Source: HGM04593 sp045634305
Lineage (GTDB): Bacteria; Bacteroidota; Bacteroidia; Bacteroidales; Bacteroidaceae
Assembly: GCA_045634305.1 (NCBI GenBank)
Contig: JAZQZZ010000048.1
Coordinates: 62,001 to 126,000 of the forward strand
Reading direction: 5' to 3'
DNA: 64,000 nucleotides
In this document: positions 1 to 7,291 of the stretch, piece after piece
How positions within the stretch are numbered: the stretch's first letter is position 1
How the letters are laid out: every line of letters begins with the position of its first letter
Position numbers and translations under genes: made by a program
The notes under the pieces: generated by a model
The model's input: the letters and a program-made list of their open reading frames with translations, nothing else
The model's database searches: none
What the model was told of the DNA's origin: nothing

Positions 1-36
1 ATTCGCCCAATGATGGAGGAAGAAGGAGCGAATCGT

Positions 37-66
37 TTTGATTGTAGAATTTATGTATTACCTTTG
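37..66 (+). promoter_or_regulatory. possible promoter of a short non-coding transcript
   Basis: TACCTTTG at 59-66 fits the Bacteroidota -7 box TAnnTTTG. TTTG at 37-40 lies 18 bases upstream, one short of the usual spacing. No gene starts downstream, but an intrinsic terminator ends at 181. The match could be chance, or could lie in the 3' end of a gene outside the window. Confidence 0.35.
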
Positions 67-72
67 CCATAG

Positions 73-181
73 TTTTGTTGGGACTTATTGTTTTTGGATG
101 TGGTAGTTTAAAGATAATAAAAAATTCCCAAACAAACAATAGCTATTCTCTTGTTTTTCAAAAGAATAGCTATCTTTTTTT
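73..181 (+). ncRNA. candidate small RNA (about 105 nt)
   Basis: Between the promoter-like boxes at 37-66 and the terminator at 139-181 there is no convincing reading frame. The stretch has a possible 6-bp pairing, TTGGGA near 79 with TCCCAA near 127, followed by the terminator hairpin. It matches no RNA family that I recognise. An alternative is the 3' UTR of an upstream gene outside the window. Confidence 0.25.
139..181 (+). terminator. intrinsic terminator
   Basis: An 11-bp perfect stem (139-149 with 163-173) with a 13-base loop is followed by a run of seven T. It would end a plus-strand transcript from the left edge or from the promoter-like boxes at 37-66. Confidence 0.75.
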
Positions 182-220
182 ACATTTGTCCTACTTCAGA
201 GTAAAAATGCTTGTAAAATA

Positions 221-262
221 AAAGAGGGCAACCCCATTTACTTTTGGGTCACCCTCTTGTTT
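221..262 (-). terminator. terminator of the DUF3127 gene
   Basis: GAGGGCAACCC near 224-234 pairs imperfectly with GGGTCACCCTC near 246-256. On the minus strand the stem is followed by TTTTATTTT. It lies about 20 bases after the DUF3127 stop codon. Confidence 0.7.
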
Positions 263-282
263 TAATCAATCCCGGTCTTTTT

Positions 283-651
283 TTAGAATGGCAAGTCATC
301 GGGGTCATTTGCACCCTTGCTGAAGTCGGGGACCTCAACCTTTGGTGAATTGATAACCGGTGTCTCTGCTGGGGCCGGAGCGGCACCACGCTCTACTCGC
401 CATGCGCGGATGTCGTTATACCAGCGGCCATTGTACTCGCGTGCGTTGATGTCGAACGAAACTGTGAGTTCGTCGCCAGCCTTGATGTTGAACTGTGATA
501 TTTTGTCTGCACCGAATACGTTAAAACACAACTTCTTTGGGAACTGTTCGTGTGTCTCCAATACGTATTCCTGCATTTTCCACTCGTTTCCTGTCTTTGA
601 TACGCCGCCTCTCTCGGGAAGCACTGCGATGATTTTTCCTGTAATCTCCAT
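283..651 (-). CDS. DUF3127 domain protein, OB-like, with an SSB-type C-terminal tip
   Basis: A 122-residue protein read from ATG at 651. An in-frame extension to 702 would add 17 residues that look unlike the family and would cover the promoter. The first ~90 residues (MEITGKIIAVLPE onward) fit DUF3127, a small family common in Bacteroidota whose pattern suggests an OB fold. A flexible linker rich in Ala and Pro follows, and the protein ends NDPDDLPF. That acidic tip with a terminal Pro-Phe closely resembles the end of single-stranded DNA-binding protein, which recruits repair and replication enzymes. The gene is divergent from dnaN. A role in handling single-stranded nucleic acid is inference; the family has no settled function that I know of. 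Confidence 0.85.
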   Translation of the reverse strand: MEITGKIIAVLPERGGVSKTGNEWKMQEYVLETHEQFPKKLCFNVFGADKISQFNIKAGDELTVSFDINAREYNGRWYNDIRAWRVERGAAPAPAETPVINSPKVEVPDFSKGANDPDDLPF

Positions 652-671
652 AGTTTTCTTTAAATTGTGGG

Positions 672-702
672 CGAAAATAGTTCTTTTATTCACGAAATGC
701 AA
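672..702 (-). promoter_or_regulatory. promoter of the DUF3127 gene
   Basis: On the minus strand TTG (702-700) is separated by 20 bases from TATTTTCG (679-672), a near match to TAnnTTTG. The ATG at 651 lies about 20 bases downstream, which supports that start. Confidence 0.5.
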
Positions 703-742
703 TTTTTTTGCCCCATTTTTATCACTTTCTATATATTTAGTT

Positions 743-750
743 TATCTTTG
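743..750 (+). promoter_or_regulatory. -7 box of the dnaN promoter
   Basis: TATCTTTG is a perfect TAnnTTTG box 62 bases before the dnaN start. No clear TTTG box lies at the usual distance upstream. The expected transcription start, near 757, is followed at once by the 12-base palindrome at 764-775. Confidence 0.55.
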
Positions 751-763
751 TAGGTACTACGCG

Positions 764-775
764 CTCGCGCGCGAG
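764..775 (+). repeat. 12-base GC palindrome in the dnaN leader
   Basis: CTCGCGCGCGAG is perfectly self-complementary and stands out in an AT-rich leader. It falls just after the predicted transcription start of dnaN, where it could be a repressor site or a small 5' hairpin. Its function is unknown. Confidence 0.5.
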
Positions 776-811
776 ATTTTTGAATCGCAAATTAATTAAA
801 ATTTTTATACT

Positions 812-1936
812 ATGAATTTTACAGTATCAAGCTCTTTGCTGTCGTCTCGTCTGCAGACTATCAGCCGTGTGATCAATTCAAAGAACACTATCCCTGTTTT
901 GGATTGTGTATTGTTCGAACTTGAGGGTAATAAGCTTACTTTGACGGCTTCGGACCCGGACAACACGCTTAACACTTCGTTCGAGGTTGTGGATTGCTCG
1001 GAGGATTTCAGCTTTGCTATATCTTCAAAGATTCTCATCGATTCATTGAAGGAGATTTCGGAGCAGCCAATCCGTTTCGATGTAAAGAAAGAGACTCTTG
1101 AGATAACAATCTACTACCAGAATGGTAAGTATAGTCTTGTCGGCCAGAATGCCGATGAGTATCCTTCGGCTGCCGTGCTTGGCGAGAGTGCTGTTGCCAT
1201 CAGCGTTCCTACAAAGGTTCTCTCAAGCGGCATCTCTTGCTCTTTGTTTGCAGCGGCCGATGACGAGGTGCGTCCCGTGATGTGCGGTGTATACTTCGAC
1301 TTCGCGCCCGACAGCATTACATTGGTTGCTTCTGACGGTCACAAGCTTGTTCGTTGCCGTGACTATTCTGTGACAGGTGCCGAGAAGTCTGCTTTCATTC
1401 TTCCAAAGAAGCCTGCCACACTCTTGAAGAACTTGCTTGGCAAGGACGATCAGGAGGAGGTTGCTGTTGAGTTCGATGGTCGTTTCGCAATTTTTGATAT
1501 GGGTGAGTACAAGTTGGTTTGTCGCCTTTTCGATGGCCGTTATCCTAACTACAATTCTGTAATTCCACAGAATAACCCACATAAGCTTACCGTTGATCGC
1601 GTAGCGCTCATCAGTACATTGCGTCGTGTGGCGATCTTCTCTTCACAGGTGAGTCTTATCAAACTGCACCTTGAGGACAACAAGGTGGTAATCTCTGCTC
1701 AGGATACAGACTTCTCTACATCGGCCGAGGAGAGTATCGCATGCAGCTACGACGGTGCTTCAATGAACATCGGTTTCCGTGCGTCATTCCTCATCGATAT
1801 CCTCAACAATACTCCGGGCCAGGATGTAGTCATCGAGCTAGCCGATCCTTCTCGTGCCGGTGTTATTGTTCCTGCAGAGCAGGTTGACAAGCAGGAACTC
1901 CTGATGTTGTTGATGCCAATGATGCTAACAGACTAA
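812..1936 (+). CDS. dnaN: DNA polymerase III subunit beta (sliding clamp)
   Basis: A 374-residue protein of normal clamp length. It forms the ring that tethers DNA polymerase III to DNA. The start MNFTVSSSLLSSRLQ and the internal segments GVYFDF, LVASDGHKL and FDGRYPNY are typical of the three-domain clamp. The C-terminus ends in a short hydrophobic and Met-rich stretch, LLMLLMPMML, then TD. The gene is not beside dnaA here. It is followed after 10 bases by a DnaQ-type exonuclease, so the two are probably co-transcribed. Confidence 0.97.
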   Translation: MNFTVSSSLLSSRLQTISRVINSKNTIPVLDCVLFELEGNKLTLTASDPDNTLNTSFEVVDCSEDFSFAISSKILIDSLKEISEQPIRFDVKKETLEITIYYQNGKYSLVGQNADEYPSAAVLGESAVAISVPTKVLSSGISCSLFAAADDEVRPVMCGVYFDFAPDSITLVASDGHKLVRCRDYSVTGAEKSAFILPKKPATLLKNLLGKDDQEEVAVEFDGRFAIFDMGEYKLVCRLFDGRYPNYNSVIPQNNPHKLTVDRVALISTLRRVAIFSSQVSLIKLHLEDNKVVISAQDTDFSTSAEESIACSYDGASMNIGFRASFLIDILNNTPGQDVVIELADPSRAGVIVPAEQVDKQELLMLLMPMMLTD

Positions 1937-1946
1937 ACAGTTGTCT

Positions 1947-2714
1947 ATGAAGCTGAATCTGGTAAAACCGATAATATTCTTCGACCACGAGACACCCGGT
2001 ACCGATTTTTCAAAGGACCGCATTGTCGAAATCTGCTATATCAAGGTCTATCCCGATGGTAGGGAGGTTGAATATACAAAGCGCATCAATCCTGAGATGC
2101 ATATCCCCGAGGGTGCATCGGCTGTGCATGGTATCTATGACGCAGATGTGAAGGATTGTCCTACATTCAGGGAGGTTGCGCGTGAGATAGCCAATGAGTT
2201 CGAGGGATGCGATGTCGCCGGTTTCAATTCAAACCGTTTCGATTTGCCGATGCTTGCCGAGGAGTTCCTGCGTGCGCAGGTTGACATTGACTTGTCCCGC
2301 TTGAGGGCGGTTGATGTACAAGTGCTCTATCACAAGCGTGAACCACGTACATTGTCGGCTGCATACAAGTTCTATTGTGGCGAGAATCTCGAGGATGCCC
2401 ATAGCGCGCTTGCCGATACACGTGCTACATATAACGTGCTAAAGGCGCAGCTCGACCATTACAACGATATGCCGAACGACATTGAGGCGCTTTCAAAGGA
2501 GTCTTCGTTCACGAACAATGTGGACTTTGCAGGTCGCATCGTGTACGATGCCAACGGTCGCGAGGTGTTCAACTTCGGTAAATACAAAGGGATGCCTGTC
2601 GACGCGGTACTCGATCGTGATCCAAGCTACTATGGATGGATGATGAACGGCGATTTCTCGCTGAATACAAAGCAGGTGCTTACCCGCATAAAGTTGCGCG
2701 GAATAAAGAAATGA
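1947..2714 (+). CDS. DEDDh 3'-5' exonuclease (DnaQ-like) with C-terminal DUF3820
   Basis: A 255-residue protein. ATG at 1947 is preferred over TTG at 1941. The exonuclease domain covers about residues 8-180 and keeps the metal-binding acids: D13 and E15 in FFDHETPGTD, the Asp of NSNRFDLPML, and the His and Asp of AHSALADTRAT. The usual family motif is FDLETTG, so His14 and Pro17 are unusual. From about residue 205 a second domain begins at FNFGKYKGMPV and matches DUF3820, which often sits on exonucleases of this group. The enzyme may proofread or trim DNA or RNA. Its position after dnaN suits a replication role, but it is too short to be a polymerase. Confidence 0.88.
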   Translation: MKLNLVKPIIFFDHETPGTDFSKDRIVEICYIKVYPDGREVEYTKRINPEMHIPEGASAVHGIYDADVKDCPTFREVAREIANEFEGCDVAGFNSNRFDLPMLAEEFLRAQVDIDLSRLRAVDVQVLYHKREPRTLSAAYKFYCGENLEDAHSALADTRATYNVLKAQLDHYNDMPNDIEALSKESSFTNNVDFAGRIVYDANGREVFNFGKYKGMPVDAVLDRDPSYYGWMMNGDFSLNTKQVLTRIKLRGIKK

Positions 2715-2770
2715 GCAATGCGGGGTGGTATTGTATGCTGCTCTGTATTGTGTGAAACAGTGAAAAGGAG

Positions 2771-4855
2771 ATGCTAAAAGGAAAGAATATAGTTTTGGGT
2801 GTGACCGGAAGTATTGCAGCCTACAAGGCAGCGGCGCTTGTGCGTCTGCTGGTGAAGGAAGGAGCAACAGTCCAGGTGGTCATGACGCAGGCTGCAAAGG
2901 ATTTCATCACTCCATTGACAATGTCTACATTGTCGGGCCGTCCTGTGATGTGTGACTTCTTCCAAAGTGACAACGGTGCGTGGAACAGCCATGTTGAGTT
3001 GGGCTTATGGGCCGATGCCATGATTGTTGCTCCGGCAACTGCGTCGACACTTGGAAAAATGGCGAATGGTGTAGCCGATAACCTGCTTGTCACTACCTAT
3101 CTGTCAATGAAGGCTCCTGTGTTCATTGCTCCTGCGATGGATCTTGACATGTATGCCCATCCGTCTACACAGCGCAATGTCGAGGTGCTGAAGAGCTATG
3201 GTAACCACATAATTGAGGCTGCATCGGGCGAACTTGCAAGTCACTTGTGTGGCAAGGGGCGTTTGGAGGAACCGGAAACGATAGTGGAGCGCATCAAAGA
3301 TTTTTTTTTAGGCAATAGTGCGCTGGCGGGCAAGAAAGTGCTTGTGACAGCAGGGCCTACATATGAAAAAATAGACCCGGTACGTTTTATAGGTAACTAT
3401 TCAAGCGGCAAGATGGGATTTGCCATTGCCGAGGAGTGTGCGGCGCAGGGAGCTGACGTGACCCTTGTCGCAGGCCCTGTTTCGCTTGAGTGCAAGCATC
3501 CGGGTGTCAAAAGGGTTGATGTTGAGTCGGCGCGTGAAATGTATGATGCGGCGATGGATGCATTCCCCGAATGTGATGTGGCTGTGCTTTCGGCTGCGGT
3601 TGCAGATTACCGCCCTGCGCAGTGCGCGCCGGTGAAGATGAAGCGCACCGCCGATGACATGTTCATAGAACTTACTCCAAACAGTGATATAGCGGCATCT
3701 CTGGGGGCTGTAAAGCGTGATGGCCAGATGCTTGTGGGTTTTGCGCTGGAGACAAACAATGCCGAGGAGAATGCCCGCCTGAAGCTGGAGAAGAAGAATC
3801 TTGATTTCATTGTGCTCAATTCGCTAGAGGATAAAGGTGCGGGTTTTGCCTGTGATACCAACAAGGTGACCATCATTGACAGAGATGGTAAGAGTGACTT
3901 CCCATTGAAGAGCAAAAGGGATGTAGCAAAGGATATTGTGGCGCATATTGCGAGGCTGCTGACCGTGCTTGTCTTTATGCTGCTTCCTTTGACGGCAAGT
4001 GCCGAGGGTGAGGAACTCAATGCAAATGTGACGCTCAACGCATCAAAGGTGCAAGGTTCCAATACCGAGGTCTTCACGCAACTTGAAGAGGCTTTGAAAG
4101 CCTTTATAAATGACCGCAAGTGGACACCCAATGTGTACGAGGAAGCCGAACGTATAAACTGCAACTTTACATTCATTGTGAATTCCTATGCCAACGACGG
4201 ATCTTTCGACTGCTCTTTGATGGTGCAGGCTTCTCGTCCCGTCTACGGTGCCTCATATACTTCCACGCTTTTTCTGTACGAGGACAAGAGCATCAAATTC
4301 AAATACCAGCCCTTTGACCGTCTTGAATTCATAGAGGATAATCTCGACAATAATCTCACAGCGGTAGTGGCCTTTTATGTGTATATGATTATTGGCATGG
4401 ATCTGGACTCAATGGGTGAGCTCGGTGGCAGTGAATTCCTCAACAAGGCGCTTACGATAGCCAATAATGCACAGAATCTTGGCGATGCAGGATGGCGTGC
4501 CGGCAGTAGCAGTAACAACCGTTATTCCATAATCGACGATTATATGAACGGAGCGATGGAACCTGTGCGCAAGCTCATGTACAAATATCATCGTTTGGGG
4601 TTGGATACCATGTTCAAGAATGCCGATGGCGGGCGTAAGGCCATAACAGAGAGCATTGCCCTTTTGAAAAAGGCATATGAGGACCGTCCGATGGCATATT
4701 TTACCAGACTCTTTACCGAGTACAAGGTCGACGAGATTGTCAATGTATATTCAAAGTGTACCCCCGAGGAGAAAAAGAGTGTCGTGGATATTTTGTCTGA
4801 TATAAATCCGTCACTCTCTTCGGAGTGGGACAAGATAACAAAAAGCAATAACTGA
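2771..4855 (+). CDS. coaBC: CoaBC (phosphopantothenoylcysteine synthetase/decarboxylase) fused in frame to a PorD/DUF4835 domain
   Basis: A 694-residue frame holding two normally separate proteins. Residues 1-180 are the FMN decarboxylase CoaC, with PAMDLDMYAHPS and the active-site Cys in SHLCGKGRL. Residues about 185-390 are the ligase CoaB, with TAGPTYEKIDPVRFIGNYSSG. Together they turn 4'-phosphopantothenate and cysteine into 4'-phosphopantetheine for coenzyme A. Residues about 412-694 match DUF4835/PorD, a secreted protein linked to type IX secretion in Bacteroidota. The join, about residues 390-411, is a complete signal peptide (HIAR, then LLTVLVFMLLPLTASA). No stop codon separates the parts. 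In-frame internal starts exist at GTG 3938, GTG 3965 and ATG 3977, so PorD may be translated separately. recN follows after 8 bases. Confidence 0.9.
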   Translation: MLKGKNIVLGVTGSIAAYKAAALVRLLVKEGATVQVVMTQAAKDFITPLTMSTLSGRPVMCDFFQSDNGAWNSHVELGLWADAMIVAPATASTLGKMANGVADNLLVTTYLSMKAPVFIAPAMDLDMYAHPSTQRNVEVLKSYGNHIIEAASGELASHLCGKGRLEEPETIVERIKDFFLGNSALAGKKVLVTAGPTYEKIDPVRFIGNYSSGKMGFAIAEECAAQGADVTLVAGPVSLECKHPGVKRVDVESAREMYDAAMDAFPECDVAVLSAAVADYRPAQCAPVKMKRTADDMFIELTPNSDIAASLGAVKRDGQMLVGFALETNNAEENARLKLEKKNLDFIVLNSLEDKGAGFACDTNKVTIIDRDGKSDFPLKSKRDVAKDIVAHIARLLTVLVFMLLPLTASAEGEELNANVTLNASKVQGSNTEVFTQLEEALKAFINDRKWTPNVYEEAERINCNFTFIVNSYANDGSFDCSLMVQASRPVYGASYTSTLFLYEDKSIKFKYQPFDRLEFIEDNLDNNLTAVVAFYVYMIIGMDLDSMGELGGSEFLNKALTIANNAQNLGDAGWRAGSSSNNRYSIIDDYMNGAMEPVRKLMYKYHRLGLDTMFKNADGGRKAITESIALLKKAYEDRPMAYFTRLFTEYKVDEIVNVYSKCTPEEKKSVVDILSDINPSLSSEWDKITKSNN

Positions 4856-4863
4856 GAAGCATA

Positions 4864-6525
4864 ATGCTTAAACATATATCGATACGTAATTTTGCACTGA
4901 TAGAGCGTGTGGAGGTTGATTTCTCTTCAGGCTTTTCTGTCATCACGGGTGAGACCGGACACGGTAAATCGGTCTTTCTTGGTGCTATCTCTGTGCTGTT
5001 GGGACAGCGTTCCGATGCAAAGTCGGTCCGTGAAGGAGCTGACCGTTGTGTGATAGAGGGTTGCTTCGATATCACCGATTTTGCTATGCAGGGCTGGTTC
5101 GAGGAGAATGACCTCGACTATGACCCCGAGTGCATTGTGCGCCGCGAGGTGGCTGCCACAGGGCGCAGCAGAGCTTTCGTCAACGACACTCCTGTGTCTG
5201 TGACTCAACTCAAAGAACTTGGCTCTCGATTGATGGATATCCATTCTCAGCACCAGAATCTGTTGCTTGGCGACAGGAATTATCAGCTTCGTGTGCTCGA
5301 TGTGCTTTCGGACAATAAGTCGATGCTTGATGCTTACAGGCTGCAGTATGACGAACACCGTGCATTGAGCGGCGAGTTGAAGAAGTTGAAGGAGGCTCTT
5401 GAGAACAGTCGTCGCGACGAGGAGTGGCTGCGTTTCCAGCTCGAAGAACTTGAAGCTGCCAAGCTTGTCGATGGCGAGGTAGAGGCCCTCGAACAGGAGG
5501 TGAGCGAACTGTCGCATGCCGAGGATATACAGGCTGCATTGTATGGTGCTTGTGCCGGTATTGACGGTGAGGGCAACAGCCTTCTTCTGGCATTGCGCGA
5601 ATCGGCCGGTGCCCTTTCACGTATAGCATCCCATTATGGTGCCGCTGACGAACTGGCCGACCGTCTTGAGAACTGTTACATCGAACTCAAGGATTGTTGC
5701 AGTGAGATGGAGCAACGTGCCGGTCGTGTGCAGTATTCGCCCGACAGACTGGAGTATGTGGAGCGCCGTCTGGCAATGATATATGATTTGCAGAAGAAGC
5801 ATCGTGTAGAGTCTGTTGCGGATTTGTTGTCTCTTGCAGCCACTTTTGCCGAGAAGCTTGACAGGATTGAGTGTGGTGATGACGATATAAAGTCTTTGCA
5901 GAGTCGCATGGATGCACTTGGCAAGAAGATGACAGCTGCCGCCACAGAAATTACCAAGGTACGCAAAGACAGTGCTCAGCGTCTGCAAAAGGAGATGGTG
6001 GCGATACTCGTGAATCTTGGCATGCCGATGATACGTTTTGAGGTTGATTTCGCTGCGACAGACGGCTTCACTCCGCTTGGTTGCGATGTAATAACTTTCC
6101 TGTTCTCGGCCAACAGCAGCAGCGCTCCGCAGCCGTTGTGCGATGTGGCTTCGGGTGGTGAGATGGCACGCGTGATGCTTGCGCTAAAGTCGCTTGTCGC
6201 ATCGGGTAGCAGTCAGCCGACGCTCATTTTCGACGAAGTCGACACCGGGGTTTCGGGTGTGCTTGCCGAGCGTATGGGCCGTATGATGCAACTGATGGGT
6301 TGCGCCAACCGTCAGGTGTTGAGCATTACACACCTGCCGCAGGTGGCAGCCTTGGGTTCGCGTCACTACAAGGTGCATAAGGAGGAAACAATCAATGGAA
6401 CAGTTACGGATATTGTAGAACTTGAACAGCGGGAGAGGGTGCGTGAAATTGCGCAGATGATGAGCGGAGAAGTGCTCACCGATGCGGCAATCAATGCGGC
6501 AAACCTTTTGTTGTCACAATCATAA
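4864..6525 (+). CDS. recN: DNA repair protein RecN
   Basis: A 553-residue SMC-like ATPase of usual RecN length. It acts early in double-strand break repair. The Walker A motif is GETGHGKSVFLGAIS near residue 30. A coiled-coil middle covers about residues 150-370. The ABC signature SGGEMARVMLALK and the Walker B region TLIFDEVDTGVSG lie near residues 435-465. Walker A has His where GETGAGKS is more usual. It starts 8 bases after the CoaBC-PorD frame and is followed by rlmB after 12 bases, so it belongs to the same operon. Confidence 0.96.
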   Translation: MLKHISIRNFALIERVEVDFSSGFSVITGETGHGKSVFLGAISVLLGQRSDAKSVREGADRCVIEGCFDITDFAMQGWFEENDLDYDPECIVRREVAATGRSRAFVNDTPVSVTQLKELGSRLMDIHSQHQNLLLGDRNYQLRVLDVLSDNKSMLDAYRLQYDEHRALSGELKKLKEALENSRRDEEWLRFQLEELEAAKLVDGEVEALEQEVSELSHAEDIQAALYGACAGIDGEGNSLLLALRESAGALSRIASHYGAADELADRLENCYIELKDCCSEMEQRAGRVQYSPDRLEYVERRLAMIYDLQKKHRVESVADLLSLAATFAEKLDRIECGDDDIKSLQSRMDALGKKMTAAATEITKVRKDSAQRLQKEMVAILVNLGMPMIRFEVDFAATDGFTPLGCDVITFLFSANSSSAPQPLCDVASGGEMARVMLALKSLVASGSSQPTLIFDEVDTGVSGVLAERMGRMMQLMGCANRQVLSITHLPQVAALGSRHYKVHKEETINGTVTDIVELEQRERVREIAQMMSGEVLTDAAINAANLLLSQS

Positions 6526-6537
6526 TAAAGATAAATC

Positions 6538-7284
6538 ATGGTAAATACAAATGAAATGATATTCGGCGTGCGCGCCGTTCTTGAGGCTATTGAGGCCGGT
6601 AAGGAGGTTGATAAGATTCTTGTAAAGCGCGATTTGCAGAGTGAGCTGTCGCGTGAACTATTTGCGGCTCTCAGGGGGCGTACAATCCCAGTAGTGCGTG
6701 TGCCGGTTGAAAAATTGAACCGCATTACACGCAAGAACCACCAAGGTGTGATTGCGTATATCTCGGCTGTGGAGTATGCAAGCGTGGATACATTGGTGCC
6801 AACTCTCTACGAGGAGGGAAAGGTGCCGTTCCTTGTGCTTCTTGACGGAATTACCGATGTGCGTAACTTCGGCTCTATCGCCCGCACATGTGACTGTGCA
6901 GGTGTGGATGCTATCATAATCCCGTCGCACAACAGTGTTACAGTGAATGCCGATGCAGTAAAGACATCAGCCGGAGCACTGCATGTGTTGCCGGTGTGTC
7001 GCGAGAAGAACATTACCGAGACGTTGAAATATCTCAAGGCATCGGGCATACGTATTGTATGTGCTACTGAAAAGGGCAAGATTAATTATACACAGGCTGA
7101 TTTCAACGAACCGGTATGTGTGGTTATGGGTGCCGAGGATAAGGGTATCCCGCAGGAGCATCTTGCACTTTGCGACGACTGGGTGGCAATTCCACAGTTC
7201 GGTAATATTGAGTCGCTCAATGTATCGGTCGCTACCGGTGTTATTCTTTATGAGGCTGTGCGCCAACGTCACCTGAACGATTGA
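6538..7284 (+). CDS. rlmB: 23S rRNA (guanosine-2251-2'-O)-methyltransferase RlmB-like, TrmH/SpoU family
   Basis: A 248-residue SPOUT methyltransferase. The N-terminal substrate-binding domain begins IFGVRAVLEAIEAGKEVDK. The SAM-binding knotted domain has LDGITDVRNFGSIART, VVMGAEDKGIP and ESLNVSVATGVILYEA. The family methylates the ribose of G2251 in the 23S rRNA P loop or nearby sites. Exact specificity is inferred from overall similarity. It is the last housekeeping gene of the coaBC-recN-rlmB run. Confidence 0.92.
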   Translation: MVNTNEMIFGVRAVLEAIEAGKEVDKILVKRDLQSELSRELFAALRGRTIPVVRVPVEKLNRITRKNHQGVIAYISAVEYASVDTLVPTLYEEGKVPFLVLLDGITDVRNFGSIARTCDCAGVDAIIIPSHNSVTVNADAVKTSAGALHVLPVCREKNITETLKYLKASGIRIVCATEKGKINYTQADFNEPVCVVMGAEDKGIPQEHLALCDDWVAIPQFGNIESLNVSVATGVILYEAVRQRHLND

Positions 7285-7291
7285 TTGTGTG

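Noticed and set aside
317..799. 160-codon plus-strand frame opposite the DUF3127 gene and its promoter
   Set aside because: It is antisense to a recognisable gene, spans promoter DNA and has no family features.
3607..4176. 189-codon minus-strand frame spanning the CoaBC-PorD junction
   Set aside because: It is low-complexity Ser/Ala sequence of the kind seen on the reverse strand of coding DNA. The plus-strand frame has clear family motifs.
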